Shown: positions 39,487-49,039 of the stretch, piece after piece
Layout: the number at the start of each line of letters is the position of its first letter
Numbering within the stretch: the stretch's first letter is position 1
NCBI RefSeq assembly: GCF_008929045.1
Contig: NZ_VFAH01000005.1
Location: 62,001 to 126,000, forward strand
Direction of reading: 5' to 3'
From: Noviherbaspirillum aerium
GTDB lineage: Bacteria; Pseudomonadota; Gammaproteobacteria; Burkholderiales; Burkholderiaceae_D
Length of the DNA stretch: 64,000 bases
The notes under the pieces: generated by a model
The model's input: only the letters and a program-made list of their open reading frames with translations
What the model was told of the DNA's origin: nothing
Database searches by the model: none
Position numbers and translations under genes: made by a program

Positions 39487-40015
39487 GAGGCTGCTTGTCA
39501 CCCCAGCGGCAACATGACTCCGCCGTTCATGCAAGCGGAAAACACGGCTTTGTGCTCCGTCCTCAAGCAGTTTCAGGATGGCCATGCGGCAGCAGGCTCG
39601 CCCTTCGATCATGGGTGCGTCATTCCGGCAGTGCCGTGTCAGTTTTTCATTTTCTTTCGCACGTACATAGCGTGCACAGGTACGTACTGTATTTTGTATC
39701 CGCACAGGCGCTGCATTGCAGTGCCGGATGGCGGCGAACAGGACGATCTTCTCAACAGGGCCGTATCCGAGACGGCTTCAACGCATGGCATATACCAGAC
39801 CCGAGCCATCTCCTGGAGCGGCTTGGGACTGGCAGCCAACTAGCTTGTCGCATGTCGACATGCGGGTATCGGCCGCATGCGAGGATGCACAGGCTCCGGC
39901 ATCCGGAGGGGCAGTGGCGCAACCGCGCGTGACAGACCTTCCATGGGCCGGCACATGCCGTGCCGCCGGCGTGGCAAGGTTCGCCCTGCCGGCTTGTCAA
40001 CTTGCCAGGAAACAG

Positions 40016-41203
40016 ATGACAGAATTCTTACCTATCAGTAGCGGCTTCGTCTGGCCGCTTGCCGTGGCGATTGCCTGGTTGCTCGGTGAAATCGTGCACC
40101 GCTCGACCAACCTGCCGCGCATCAGCATCTACAGCCTGACCGGCGTGCTGTTGTCGTATGCGCAGACCGGCATGCTTCCACGGCCCAGCGAGAGCGAAAT
40201 CACGCTGATCGCCAACATGGCCTTCGGCCTGATCCTCTTCGAATTCGCCTACCGCATCAATCTTCGCTGGCTAAGGCTGAACTGGTGGCTGGCCGTCAGC
40301 GGCCTGGTGGAATCCGTCGCCACTTTCGTGCTGGTGTACATGGTGGCGACATCCTTCGGCATTACCGGCCTGCCGGGCCTGCTGATCGCCGCATTGGCGG
40401 TGTCCACCTCGCCGGCGGAAGTCCTGCGGGTGGTGAACGAACAGCGCAGTTCGGGGCAGGTGACGGAACGCGTGCTGCACCTGGCCGCTCTCAATTGCAT
40501 CTTCGCGGTCTTCATCTTCAATCTCATCGTCGGCCTCTGGTCCTTTCAGCATTCGGGCAGCCTCTGGAGCGCGGTATCGAACAGCCTGCTGGTGCTGGTG
40601 GTATCGGGCGCGCTCGGCATCGCCTTCGGCTATGCGGTGCCGACGCTGCTGCGCAGGATAGGGATTCTTGCCCAGGATGCGACCCTGGCGTTTTCGATTG
40701 CGGTGATCCTGCTGGCAGCGCTGGCCCAGGCCTTCAAGGTGTCGCCGATCCTGGCCACGCTCAGTTTCGGCCTGATGGTGCGGCACCGGCGCGAAGCGCT
40801 CAGCCCCGCGCAGCGCAACTTCGGCGCGCTGGGAGACCTGCTGACCGTGCTGCTGTTCGTGTTCATCGGCGCCAGTCTCGCATGGCCGCGCATCGTGGCC
40901 GGCGCCGACATCGCGCTGGCCCTGCTCGCGGCGCGCTTTCTTTCCAAGCTGGCCGGCGCCACGCTGTTCGCCCGCTTCAGCGGAACCACATGGCGCAAGG
41001 GCCTGCTGACCGGCGTTGCGATGTCGCCGATGTCGGTGCTGGTGATCGGCCTGCTGGTGCAGACGCGCTCCATGGGCATCGATCTGATGGACCAGCTCGC
41101 GCCCCTGGCCACCGCCACGCTGTTGCTGGCAATCTTCGGTCCGGTGCTGACGCAGCTCGCCCTGAAGTTTGCCGGTGAAACTTCCGAATCCGAGGAGAAA
41201 TGA
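40016..41203 (+). CDS. Cation:proton antiporter (CPA family)
   Basis: A 395-residue membrane protein with about 12 helices. Features are [59 protein letters not shown] (in the place where Na+/H+ antiporters carry their ion-site residues; here TSPAE), and [14 protein letters not shown] lies 6-9 bases before ATG 40016. It is one base upstream of the YbdK-type gene, so the two share a transcript. The transported ion is unknown. Confidence 0.85.
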   Translation: MTEFLPISSGFVWPLAVAIAWLLGEIVHRSTNLPRISIYSLTGVLLSYAQTGMLPRPSESEITLIANMAFGLILFEFAYRINLRWLRLNWWLAVSGLVESVATFVLVYMVATSFGITGLPGLLIAALAVSTSPAEVLRVVNEQRSSGQVTERVLHLAALNCIFAVFIFNLIVGLWSFQHSGSLWSAVSNSLLVLVVSGALGIAFGYAVPTLLRRIGILAQDATLAFSIAVILLAALAQAFKVSPILATLSFGLMVRHRREALSPAQRNFGALGDLLTVLLFVFIGASLAWPRIVAGADIALALLAARFLSKLAGATLFARFSGTTWRKGLLTGVAMSPMSVLVIGLLVQTRSMGIDLMDQLAPLATATLLLAIFGPVLTQLALKFAGETSESEEK

Positions 41204-41204
41204 C

Positions 41205-42335
41205 ATGCCGCTCGAACCCTTTGGCGTATCCAAACCCCTGACGCTTGGCGTCGAACTCGAATTGCAGCTGGTCAGCCTGAGCGATTTCGACCTGGTCGAT
41301 GCCAGCCCCGACATGCTCGACCTGCTGTCGCGCCGCAAGTTTCCCGGCAACGTGGTGCCCGAAATCACTGAGAGCATGATCGAGATTTCCACCGACGTGC
41401 ATACCAATCATGCGGAACTGCTGGCGCAGCTGCGCGAGATTCGCGACACCTTGGTGCATGCCGGCGACATGCTCAATGTCGGCGTCTGCGGCGGCGGAAC
41501 GCATCCTTTCCAGAACTGGTCGGAGCGCAAGATCTTTTCCAAGCCGCGCTTCAAGGAAGTCTCCACGCTGTACGGCTATCTCGCCAAGCAGTTCACTATC
41601 TTCGGCCAGCATGTGCACGTCGGCTGCAGCTCCGGCGATGTGGCGTTGCGCCTGCTGCACAGCCTCAACCGCTATGTGCCGCACTTCATCGCGCTCTCGG
41701 CGTCATCGCCCTATGTGCAGGGCAGGGATACCCTGTTCAATTCGGCGCGCCTGAATTCCGTGTTCGCCTTTCCGTTGAGCGGCCGCGCGCCTTTCCTGCT
41801 GACCTGGGAAGAATTCCAGTCCGAGTATTTCGCCAAGATGGAGCACACGGGCATCGTCAAAAGCATGAAGGATTTCTATTGGGACATCCGCCCCAAGCCG
41901 GAATTCGGCACCATAGAGCTGCGCGTCTGCGATACGCCGCTGACGGTCGAACGCGCCGCCGCGCTGGCCTGCTATCTGCAGGCGCTGTGCTGTTATCTGC
42001 TGGAAGGCATGGAAGCCCCGCCGCGCGAGGAGGATTACCTGGTTTATAACTACAACCGCTTCCAGGCATGCCGCTTCGGGCTTGATGGCACGGTCGTGCA
42101 TCCTCAGACACACGAAGCGAAAACGCTGCGTGAAGACATCCTTGGCACGCTGGAGCGTATCGCGCCCTTCGCCGCGGCGCTGGGCGCCGAGCAGGCACTG
42201 GAGCATGTACGCAAAACCGCGCAGGCAGGCAGCGATGCCAGCTACCTGCGCGACAAGCGCGCGCAATGCGGCAGCACCGAAGGCATGGTCAACGAGGCGG
42301 TGCTCCGCTTCCGCGAAAATTTCGAGATGGCCTGA
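41205..42335 (+). CDS. Glutamate-cysteine ligase family 2 / YbdK carboxylate-amine ligase
   Basis: A 376-residue GCS2-family enzyme, similar to YbdK, which has weak glutamate-cysteine ligase activity. Motifs: [11 protein letters not shown] (metal and substrate Glu residues), [41 protein letters not shown] and [13 protein letters not shown]. Length fits the family. It joins a carboxylate to an amine with ATP; the true substrate is unsettled. The TGAC/ATG junction places it one base after the antiporter stop, suggesting linked roles, perhaps in thiol or electrophile stress. Confidence 0.9.
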   Translation: MPLEPFGVSKPLTLGVELELQLVSLSDFDLVDASPDMLDLLSRRKFPGNVVPEITESMIEISTDVHTNHAELLAQLREIRDTLVHAGDMLNVGVCGGGTHPFQNWSERKIFSKPRFKEVSTLYGYLAKQFTIFGQHVHVGCSSGDVALRLLHSLNRYVPHFIALSASSPYVQGRDTLFNSARLNSVFAFPLSGRAPFLLTWEEFQSEYFAKMEHTGIVKSMKDFYWDIRPKPEFGTIELRVCDTPLTVERAAALACYLQALCCYLLEGMEAPPREEDYLVYNYNRFQACRFGLDGTVVHPQTHEAKTLREDILGTLERIAPFAAALGAEQALEHVRKTAQAGSDASYLRDKRAQCGSTEGMVNEAVLRFRENFEMA

Positions 42336-42381
42336 GCCGTCCTGTCCCTATGCGATGATCAGCTTCGCTGGTCAATGCTTC

Positions 42382-44556
42382 TCAGACAAACGACGGCGAG
42401 GCCAGCATGTCGGTCAGCTGGGCGGCCGGCACCGGCTTGCTGTAGTAATACCCTTGCACCTGGTCGCATGAGGCGGCCTGCAGAAAATCGCGTTGCGCTG
42501 CGGTTTCCACCGCTTCCGCCACCACCGTCACGTTCAGCGTCTTGGCCATGGCGACGATGGCGCGCGTGATGCCCGCATCCTTCGCGTCGAAGGGCAGCCC
42601 GCGCACGAAAGAGCCGTCGATCTTGAGCGTGTCGATGGGAAGGTTTTTCAGCGTCGACAGGGAAGAGAAGCCGGTGCCGAAATCATCGACCGCGATGCGC
42701 ACGCCCGCTTCCTTCAGCCGCCGGATCGTCTCGAGGCTTTCCTCCAGCCTGTCCATGAACATGCTTTCCGTGATTTCAAGTTCCAGCCGTGTCGGGTCCA
42801 TGCCGGTTGCCTGCAGGATCGAGGCAATGTCGCCATGCAGCCCCTCGTCGTCGAACTGGGATACCGACAGGTTGACCGCCACGTTCAGATCCGCCAGGCC
42901 CTGCTCGCGCCAGGCGACGGCCTGCCTGCAGGCGTCTTCGATCGCCCAGCGCCCGAGCGGGCGGATCAGGCGTGTTTCTTCGGCCAGCGGAATGAAGCGG
43001 CTCGGAGGAACGATGCCGAGCTTGGGATGCGTCCAGCGCATCAATGCCTCGACGCCGACGATGCGGCCGGTATCCAGGCCGATCTTCGGCTGGTAATGCA
43101 TCGCAATCTGCCCGCGCTCGATCGCCGTGCGCAGATAGGTTTCCAGCGCCAGTTTTTCGATGGCATGCGCATTGAGTTCGTTGCAATAAAAGCGGAATGC
43201 GTTCTTGCCGTCCTCCTTGGCCTTGTACATCGCCACATCCGCGCAGCGCAAGAGGGACTGCTCATTCTGGCCATCTTTCGGAAACAGGCTCACGCCGATG
43301 CTGGCGCTGACATAGAACTCCTGCCCGCCGATGACGAAAGGCCAGCGCACGACGGCAAGAATCTTCTCGGCGACCACGGCGACGGTTGCCGGCGTGTCGA
43401 CATCTTCCAGCAACACCACGAATTCATCGCCTCCCAGGCGTGCGATGAGGTCGCTTTCGCGCAGGCAGTGCCGGATGCGCATGGCGACTTCCTGCAGCAG
43501 CTGGTCGCCCGCCTCATGGCCCATCGTGTCGTTGACGGTCTTGAAGCGGTCGAGGTCGATGAGCAAAAGAGCGATCTGCTTGCCGCGGCGCTGTGCCTGG
43601 CTCACCGCGTGCAGCAGGTGGCTGCTGAGCATGCGCCGGTTCGGCAGGGATGTCAGCGTGTCATGGTAAGCGAGATAGGCCACCTTCTGTTCCGAGCGTA
43701 TGCGCTCCTCGATTTCCTGCCTCAGCTGGCGGTTGGCCTGCAGGAGTTCCGTAGTATTGCTTTCGAGATCGGCATTCACCTTTTTCAATTCCAGGGTGTG
43801 CTGGCTGGAACGGGCGGCGAGATAGGAATCGATCATGGATAGATGAAGACTCGTCGCCAGCAGCAGGAATGCAATGCCGCCAACGGCACCGGCCAGCCAC
43901 CATACATTGAGCACGCCGGTTTCGGTGATGCACACGGCGCCGGCGGGAATATGCGCGGCCGCCATGCCCGTGTAATGCATGGCCGCGATCGAGAGGCCCA
44001 TGACCAGCGCACCCAGCACCCTGTGCCGCAGGCTTGCGGCAAGCCGTGCGCCGCGTACGCGCAAGTTGATGGAGAGCGCTCCGGTGGAAGCGGCCGCTGC
44101 AATCAGGACCGATGCCAGCACCAGCCATGGGTCGTAGGTGATGGCCGGACTCAATGCCAGCGCCGCCATTCCTGCATAGTGCATGGCGATGATGCCACCG
44201 GCCATTACGGCGCCGGCCGCAATGAGCTGCGACCGCTTCCGGGAGGCGTGATCGAGGATATGCAGTGAATAGCCGCTGACTCCGATGGCGGTCAGCAGCG
44301 ACAGAATAGTCATGCCGAGGTCGTAGACGACCACAGGCATTGTCAGCTTGAGCGCAAGCATGCCGATGAAATGCATGGCCCAGATTCCGGTTCCCATGGA
44401 CAGCGCGCCGCCGGCGAGCCAATAGGCGGCCACGCGCCGGTTCCTTGCCGCCGCGACGCGGCCGGTAAGATTGAAGGCGACAAAGGAAGCAAAGACTGCG
44501 ATGGCAATCGAAAGCATGACGAGCCACGGCTCGTACTGTGATTCCATGTTTTCCAT
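42382..44556 (-). CDS. MHYT-domain GGDEF-EAL cyclic-di-GMP protein
   Basis: A 724-residue membrane protein. Seven helices with MHFIGM, MHYAGM and MHYTGM are the MHYT sensor, proposed to bind copper and sense O2, CO or NO. Then a coiled coil (LELKKVNADLESNTTELLQANR-type), a GGDEF domain (DTLTSLPNRRML, RLGGDEF) and an EAL domain (GVEALMRW, DDFGTGFSSL). Both output motifs look complete. ATG 44547, preceded by GGAAAAC, is an alternative start. It is convergent with the YbdK gene and stands alone. Confidence 0.93.
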   Translation of the reverse strand: MENMESQYEPWLVMLSIAIAVFASFVAFNLTGRVAAARNRRVAAYWLAGGALSMGTGIWAMHFIGMLALKLTMPVVVYDLGMTILSLLTAIGVSGYSLHILDHASRKRSQLIAAGAVMAGGIIAMHYAGMAALALSPAITYDPWLVLASVLIAAAASTGALSINLRVRGARLAASLRHRVLGALVMGLSIAAMHYTGMAAAHIPAGAVCITETGVLNVWWLAGAVGGIAFLLLATSLHLSMIDSYLAARSSQHTLELKKVNADLESNTTELLQANRQLRQEIEERIRSEQKVAYLAYHDTLTSLPNRRMLSSHLLHAVSQAQRRGKQIALLLIDLDRFKTVNDTMGHEAGDQLLQEVAMRIRHCLRESDLIARLGGDEFVVLLEDVDTPATVAVVAEKILAVVRWPFVIGGQEFYVSASIGVSLFPKDGQNEQSLLRCADVAMYKAKEDGKNAFRFYCNELNAHAIEKLALETYLRTAIERGQIAMHYQPKIGLDTGRIVGVEALMRWTHPKLGIVPPSRFIPLAEETRLIRPLGRWAIEDACRQAVAWREQGLADLNVAVNLSVSQFDDEGLHGDIASILQATGMDPTRLELEITESMFMDRLEESLETIRRLKEAGVRIAVDDFGTGFSSLSTLKNLPIDTLKIDGSFVRGLPFDAKDAGITRAIVAMAKTLNVTVVAEAVETAAQRDFLQAASCDQVQGYYYSKPVPAAQLTDMLASPSFV

Positions 44557-44776
44557 TCAGCGGAAAGTAAGCCGGCAGACCCCATGTCGTCCCGGCAAGT
44601 CCCGTCAGCATGCGCAGGCAACGTGCGGCGCACGTCCGAAGCTGCAGAAGAGGATAGGGTTCATCATATCCCGAGCCGTATCTGGCGGGCATCATTTTTT
44701 GCCGGAAATGGGTCGTTTCATCGGAGAAGACGATAGAAACGCATCAATGCATACTGATTTGATATGAATTGGCACA

Positions 44777-45844
44777 TCAGCGGATGGTGCCAATCGCCAT
44801 CGGCTCGGCCGGCAGCTGAGCCGGGCGTTTCATGGTGGCGTTGACGATCGAGTCGAAGCGCGGTGCGCCGACCGAGCCGCACTGGCGCTTTGTATTCTGA
44901 TGACGGCCCAGGGGTACGACGTAGCCGATACGCATGCTCGTGCTGGCACCGCCGTCATGCTGCTCGCGGATGAAGTGCAGATTCCACTTGTCGCGTGTCA
45001 GCGTCAGGTCGAAGCGCTCGGCACTGCTGGTGCTGGTATAGCCGCCGTGCAGCTGCAGGCAGTCGTCGAAGAAATGCGAGTAGCGGATGCGGCTCGATGC
45101 CTGCGACTCGCTGCGGATGGCTGCGGCATCGGCGAAATAACTGGCCTGGCTCAAGTCATGCTTGAACTCCAGTTTCGATGCCGGCGAGGGCCGCAGGTTG
45201 AGGCTGAGCTGATAGCCCTCGGTGCGCCCGGACGCCGGCAACTGCGCGCCTGTCATGCCCGCATCCAGCGTATCCGGGTCGGTGAGCGCCGCTACCGCGG
45301 CCGGCGCCGCTGCGCTGGCTTCGACGGTGTAGGCAGAAATTCCGAGATCGGACAGGTACTCGTAACTGTCCCAGTATTTTCTCGCGCCCAGCAGGTAGCC
45401 TTGCTGTTCTACCGAAGCGATGCCCGGCATGCCGGCCGCGTCACTGCGCAGCTGCGACCCGGCGATGCGGAAGCGGACATTGCTCTTCGGCGCAAAGATG
45501 CCGTTGACGACCACTTCGGATTGCGTCTCGCGGTGGGTAACGGTGCCGCCCGCGCCGAAGCGCCTTGATAGCGCACGGCCATAGTCGAAGACCAGGGCCG
45601 GAGCAACGCTGTACTGCTCCAGCTTGGCATCCCATTTCTCCTGCTGGCTGGCGTAGCCGACCATCGCGCGGTCGCGCGCCAGGCCGAAATAGCCAGGGGC
45701 ATGGACGCCGCTCTGGAAGTCCGGCAGCTTGTCGACGATGTTGTCCGGTTTGGAATGCATTTCGACGCCGGCAACATGCGTCGAAACGGCCAGCATGCCC
45801 AGGCTTGCATGCAGCCTGGTGCGATTGAATAAGTGAAAAAGCAT
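44777..45844 (-). CDS. Putative exported beta-barrel-like protein
   Basis: A 355-residue protein of unknown function. A short hydrophobic N-terminus (LHASLGMLAVSTHVAGV) suggests export. The rest has alternating polar/aromatic strands such as RFGAGGTVTHRETQSEVVVNG, YQLSLNLRPSPASKLEFKHD and SRIRYSHFFDDCLQLHGGYT, the pattern of outer-membrane barrels (DUF3570-like). It does not end in an aromatic barrel signal. GGGAG lies close before the start. It has no operon partner. Confidence 0.6.
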   Translation of the reverse strand: MLFHLFNRTRLHASLGMLAVSTHVAGVEMHSKPDNIVDKLPDFQSGVHAPGYFGLARDRAMVGYASQQEKWDAKLEQYSVAPALVFDYGRALSRRFGAGGTVTHRETQSEVVVNGIFAPKSNVRFRIAGSQLRSDAAGMPGIASVEQQGYLLGARKYWDSYEYLSDLGISAYTVEASAAAPAAVAALTDPDTLDAGMTGAQLPASGRTEGYQLSLNLRPSPASKLEFKHDLSQASYFADAAAIRSESQASSRIRYSHFFDDCLQLHGGYTSTSSAERFDLTLTRDKWNLHFIREQHDGGASTSMRIGYVVPLGRHQNTKRQCGSVGAPRFDSIVNATMKRPAQLPAEPMAIGTIR

Positions 45845-46191
45845 CCGCTCCCTGCTTCAACTGTTCGAGATCGGGAAACGCAACCGCGTTCCTGAATAGT
45901 CAGACAGGCATGGACAGCATCAAGCCGGTATAGTTGCATTGCATAAACTTCAATACTGGAAACTCCGCTTGCCGCTGGCGACGCGCAAGGAGTCACGATG
46001 GAGCAGAGCCGAAGCTTTCACCACCTGCTGCATGCGATCCGGAAACGGCCATGACATGATGCAAACTGCCTTGCCAATTCGTTGTCCATGACAGAAGGCT
46101 TCGCTTACAATGTCGGCATCTTGCGACTTCCCGTCTTATTCCGTGTTTTGCCGACTCCTTTTAGCTCTTGATTCCTAATTCAATCTCTTCA
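45845..46191. other. Divergent intergenic region with TGTC/GACA motifs
   Basis: 347 bases between the barrel-like gene and the MerR-type regulator. It contains CCATGACA twice (46049-46056, 46086-46093), the latter within the palindrome TGTC-CAT-GACA (46083-46093). The same core recurs downstream of the regulator. I see no gene. Confidence 0.6.
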
Positions 46192-47124
46192 ATGACATCT
46201 GACGCCAGTCCGCTCAGCATCGGCTCAGTCGAACGTGAAACCGGTTTGTCCAAGGACACGCTGCGCATATGGGAACGACGTTACGGTTTTCCCCAACCTG
46301 GCCGGGATGCCTTCGGCGAACGCGTCTACGCGCTCGAAGACGTCCGCAAGCTGCAACTGCTCAAGCGGCTGATCGACATCGGTCACCGGCCGGGCAAGAT
46401 TGTCGACCGCAATATCGAGGAATTGCAGTCGCTCGCGCAAGGCGTTGGCCAGACAGCCGAGGCGCCGCAGAGCAGGGGCGGCGAACGCCAGGAACTGCTG
46501 CACTACCTTGAGCTTTGCAAGACCCACCGCTTCGACGATTTTCGCCGCACACTCTCGCAAGACCTGCTGCGCCTTGGACTATTCGAGTTCGTGGTGAACA
46601 CCATTGCACCGCTCAACCACATGGTGGGCATGCAGTGGGCAAACGGCAGCCTCGCCGTATTCGAAGAGCATCTCTATACGGAATCGGTCCAGATCGTGCT
46701 GCGCAACGCGATTGCCGCAATTCCCAGGCAACATGGCGCGGCCGGACGTCCACGCGTTCTGCTGACCACATTTCCCCAGGAGCAGCATGGCCTTGGCCTG
46801 CTGATGGCGGAGGCCATCTTTGCCCTTGAAGGCGCGAACTGCATGTCCCTCGGCGTGCAGACCCCGATTACCGAGATTGCCAGGGCGGCACAAACCCAGC
46901 ATGCGGATATCGTCGCACTGTCATTCTCGTCGGCGATGAATGGAAACCAGGCCATTGAAGGCTTGCGCGACCTGCGCGCCGGTTTGCCGGAGGAAACCGA
47001 GATATGGATAGGCGGCGGGTGCGCCGTCCTTGCTCGCCGTCCTCCGCCAGGCATCAGCGTGCTTGGCCTGTCCGACCTTGCAGGACAGCTTGGTGACTGG
47101 TATCAACGTCACAAACCTTGCTGA
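46192..47124 (+). CDS. MerR-type regulator with B12-binding domain (CarH/LitR-like)
   Basis: A 310-residue regulator. The MerR helix-turn-helix is residues 8-75 (LSIGSVERETGLSKDTLRIWERRYGFP-type start). A four-helix B12-cap domain carries W149-x9-E159-H160, the motif of light-sensing CarH and LitR. The Rossmann domain carries E197-x-H199-x-x-G202, the B12 ligand motif. CarH-type proteins bind adenosylcobalamin in the dark, repress carotenoid or other genes, and release DNA in light. ATG 46192 is preferred over TTG 46168. No carotenoid gene is in the window; the next gene encodes a diiron protein. Confidence 0.88.
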   Translation: MTSDASPLSIGSVERETGLSKDTLRIWERRYGFPQPGRDAFGERVYALEDVRKLQLLKRLIDIGHRPGKIVDRNIEELQSLAQGVGQTAEAPQSRGGERQELLHYLELCKTHRFDDFRRTLSQDLLRLGLFEFVVNTIAPLNHMVGMQWANGSLAVFEEHLYTESVQIVLRNAIAAIPRQHGAAGRPRVLLTTFPQEQHGLGLLMAEAIFALEGANCMSLGVQTPITEIARAAQTQHADIVALSFSSAMNGNQAIEGLRDLRAGLPEETEIWIGGGCAVLARRPPPGISVLGLSDLAGQLGDWYQRHKPC

Positions 47125-47149
47125 GCGACACTGAACGCACGATTCCTCA

Positions 47150-47185
47150 TGTCATGCAAGACGGGCATGACATTTCAGCATGACA
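47150..47185. promoter_or_regulatory. Three GCATGACA half-sites, candidate operator
   Basis: Two copies in inverted and one in direct orientation. The core TGTCATG/CATGACA also occurs upstream of the MerR/B12 regulator, which makes it a candidate binding site of that regulator. Confidence 0.4.
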
Positions 47186-47460
47186 TAATTGGCACTTGAG
47201 GCGACGGTCGTGGTCATAACTGACAATGCCGTGCTCGAGGCTCCTTGCCTGGTTGCTTGCTTGCCTGCCTTTATATTTATATTTGCATTTTTAAAGCAGG
47301 CGGCATAGTGCTTGTTAGCGCTTGAATACGGCAGGAAACTTTGCAGGTCGGACGTGTTTGCGGTCCCAATCAGGTGTTGGCGTCGAGCATACGAGCGGCG
47401 CCGTGCCAAGCGCAGGCGCCTTTGCAAACTCGCCCGAATGCAGGTTTCCCCGCTTGACTT

Positions 47461-47469
47461 TGGTAAAAT
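47461..47469 (+). promoter_or_regulatory. Possible extended -10 promoter
   Basis: TGGTAAAAT, an extended -10 like element, lies 30 bases before ATG 47500. No good -35 is present at the right distance. Confidence 0.3.
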
Positions 47470-47499
47470 CAATCACTTAACTAAACTCGAAGGTGCGTG

Positions 47500-48357
47500 A
47501 TGCTGTACCCAGAACTATTCAAATCGCTTGAACAAGTCCGCTGGAACATGGAAAAAGACATTCCCTGGGACCAGTTTGATGCATCCAAATTGTCAGACGA
47601 GCAAGCTCAGACCATCAGGATGAATGCGATCACCGAATGGTCGGCATTGCCTGCTACTGAGATGTTCCTGCGCGACAACCGCGGCGACAGCGATTTTTCC
47701 GCATTTATGTCCGTCTGGTTCTTTGAGGAGCAGAAGCATTCGCTGGTCTTGATGGAATACCTGCGCCGCTTCCGCCCGGAACTGGTTCCGACTGAAGAGG
47801 AACTGCACAATGTGCGCTTCGAATTCGATCCCGCACCTCCGCTCGAGACGCTGATGCTGCACTTCTGCGGCGAAATCCGCCTGAATCACTGGTACCGCTG
47901 CGCATCCGACTGGCATACCGAGCCGGTCATCAAGGCAATCTACAAGATCATCAGCCAGGATGAGGCACGTCATGGCGGCGCCTATCTGCGTTACATGAAG
48001 AAGGCGCTCGGCGAAGTCGGCGACTCCGCGCGCGCCGCTTTTGCCAAGATCGGCGTATTGATGGCTTCCGCCCGCCGTACCGAGAAGCCCCTGCATCCGA
48101 CCAATCTGCACGTCAACCAGTCGCTGTTCCCGAACGACACCGTGCAGAGCCGCCTGCCCGATCCGAACTGGCTGGAACGGTGGCTCGACGGCCAGATCAA
48201 GTTCGACGGCGAATGGGAAAAGAAGGTCGTCGACCGCATCCTGCACAATATGTCGCTGCTGTTCGAGCGGACCTTCGAATCGGTGCAGGATCTGAACCGT
48301 TACCGCAAGGAAGTCACGGCGCGTCTGCAGCCCGGCCAGTTGAAGCCCGCGGCCTGA
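47500..48357 (+). CDS. Ferritin-like diiron protein
   Basis: A 285-residue helical protein. Two metal-binding pairs are visible, FFEEQKHSLVL (ExxH) and ISQDEARHGGAYL (ExxH), with further Glu in NAITEWSALPATEMFL and HFCGEIRLNHW. This is the arrangement of acyl-ACP desaturase-like and ferritin-like diiron oxygenases. It has no membrane helix or signal. GTG 47497 is a possible alternative start. It follows the MerR/B12 regulator on the same strand across 375 bases, so light- or B12-dependent control is possible. The substrate is unknown. Confidence 0.8.
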   Translation: MLYPELFKSLEQVRWNMEKDIPWDQFDASKLSDEQAQTIRMNAITEWSALPATEMFLRDNRGDSDFSAFMSVWFFEEQKHSLVLMEYLRRFRPELVPTEEELHNVRFEFDPAPPLETLMLHFCGEIRLNHWYRCASDWHTEPVIKAIYKIISQDEARHGGAYLRYMKKALGEVGDSARAAFAKIGVLMASARRTEKPLHPTNLHVNQSLFPNDTVQSRLPDPNWLERWLDGQIKFDGEWEKKVVDRILHNMSLLFERTFESVQDLNRYRKEVTARLQPGQLKPAA

Positions 48358-48429
48358 TTGCTGCAACCGGACGGTTCAGCCGAGTCAGGACCGCGAGGCA
48401 AGACCGTTTGAAGCAATCGCGTTACACTC

Positions 48430-48465
48430 AAGGGCCGCAGGCAGTTTCCTGCGGCCCTTGCTTTT
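48430..48465 (+). terminator. Rho-independent terminator
   Basis: AAGGGCCGCAGG (48430-48441) pairs perfectly with CCTGCGGCCCTT (48448-48459), followed by GCTTTT. It ends the diiron protein transcript. Confidence 0.88.
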
Positions 48466-48539
48466 GGTTTTCAGCTTTTGATGTTTGTTTCTCCCGACTT
48501 CCGAAATTTTTGACTGTCCGGTAATCATTGCTTCGCTCC

Positions 48540-49016
48540 ATGCCTGAATTTGAAAAGAAAATCTGCCACCGCGCCGAACTGGCAGAACGTGTCGCGCACC
48601 TCCCCAAGCCCGTGGTGCTGACCAACGGCGTGTTCGATATCCTGCATCGCGGCCATGTAACCTACCTTGCGCAGGCCCGGGAGCTGGGCGCGTCGCTGGT
48701 TGTCGCGGTCAATACCGATGCCTCCGTGAAGCGCCTGGGCAAGGGAGACGACCGGCCGGTGAATTCCTGCGAGGACCGGATGGCCATCCTGGCGGCACTC
48801 GAATCGGTCAGCATGGTGGTGTCCTTTGATGAAGATACCGCGCTCGAAGTGGTACAGGAAGCGCGCCCGGAGATCTACGCCAAGGGCGGCGACTATGACA
48901 TGAACGCCATTCCGGAAGGGCAGGCCGTGTCGGCCTATGGCGGACGCGCGATGGCCATCGATTTCGAGCACGACCGCTCCACCACGAGACTGCTCGCCAA
49001 GGTGCGGCAGTCCTGA
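48540..49016 (+). CDS. rfaE2: D-glycero-beta-D-manno-heptose 1-phosphate adenylyltransferase
   Basis: Activates heptose 1-phosphate with ATP to ADP-heptose for lipopolysaccharide inner core. The 158-residue protein is the stand-alone C-terminal half of HldE. Cytidylyltransferase-type motifs: VLTNGVFDILHRGHVTYL (HxGH), VAVNTDASVKRLGKG, and STTRLLAKVR (the STT motif). ATG 48540 fits the family start. The kinase half (rfaE1) is not in the window. An asparaginase gene starts 23 bases later. Confidence 0.94.
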   Translation: MPEFEKKICHRAELAERVAHLPKPVVLTNGVFDILHRGHVTYLAQARELGASLVVAVNTDASVKRLGKGDDRPVNSCEDRMAILAALESVSMVVSFDEDTALEVVQEARPEIYAKGGDYDMNAIPEGQAVSAYGGRAMAIDFEHDRSTTRLLAKVRQS

Positions 49017-49039
49017 AGGAAAAGGAAAAGGAAAACGCA

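Larger units (their letters stand above)
39108..40015. other. 908-base region of regulatory repeats and terminators without a clear gene
   Basis: It contains box-2 promoter (39113-39145), a candidate small RNA ending in a strong terminator (39152-39228), a hairpin (39301-39328) and box-3 promoter (39454-39486). Beyond about 39650 the sequence is AT-richer and non-coding in character. Frames present (for example 39514-39843) give a Cys-rich product with irregular codon use and are not called. Confidence 0.6.
47125..47499. other. Intergenic region with CATGACA repeats and a low-complexity stretch
   Basis: 375 bases without a gene. TGTCATGC (47150-47157) and GCATGACA (47165-47172) are perfect inverted arms with a 7-base spacer, and a third GCATGACA lies at 47178-47185. 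A GCTTGCCT/TATATTT-rich stretch follows (47240-47300). Confidence 0.65.

Noticed and set aside
39514-39843. A 109-codon frame after promoter 3
   Set aside because: No proper ribosome site, Cys-rich irregular composition and AT-rich non-coding character after about 39650. A short transcript is more likely than this protein.
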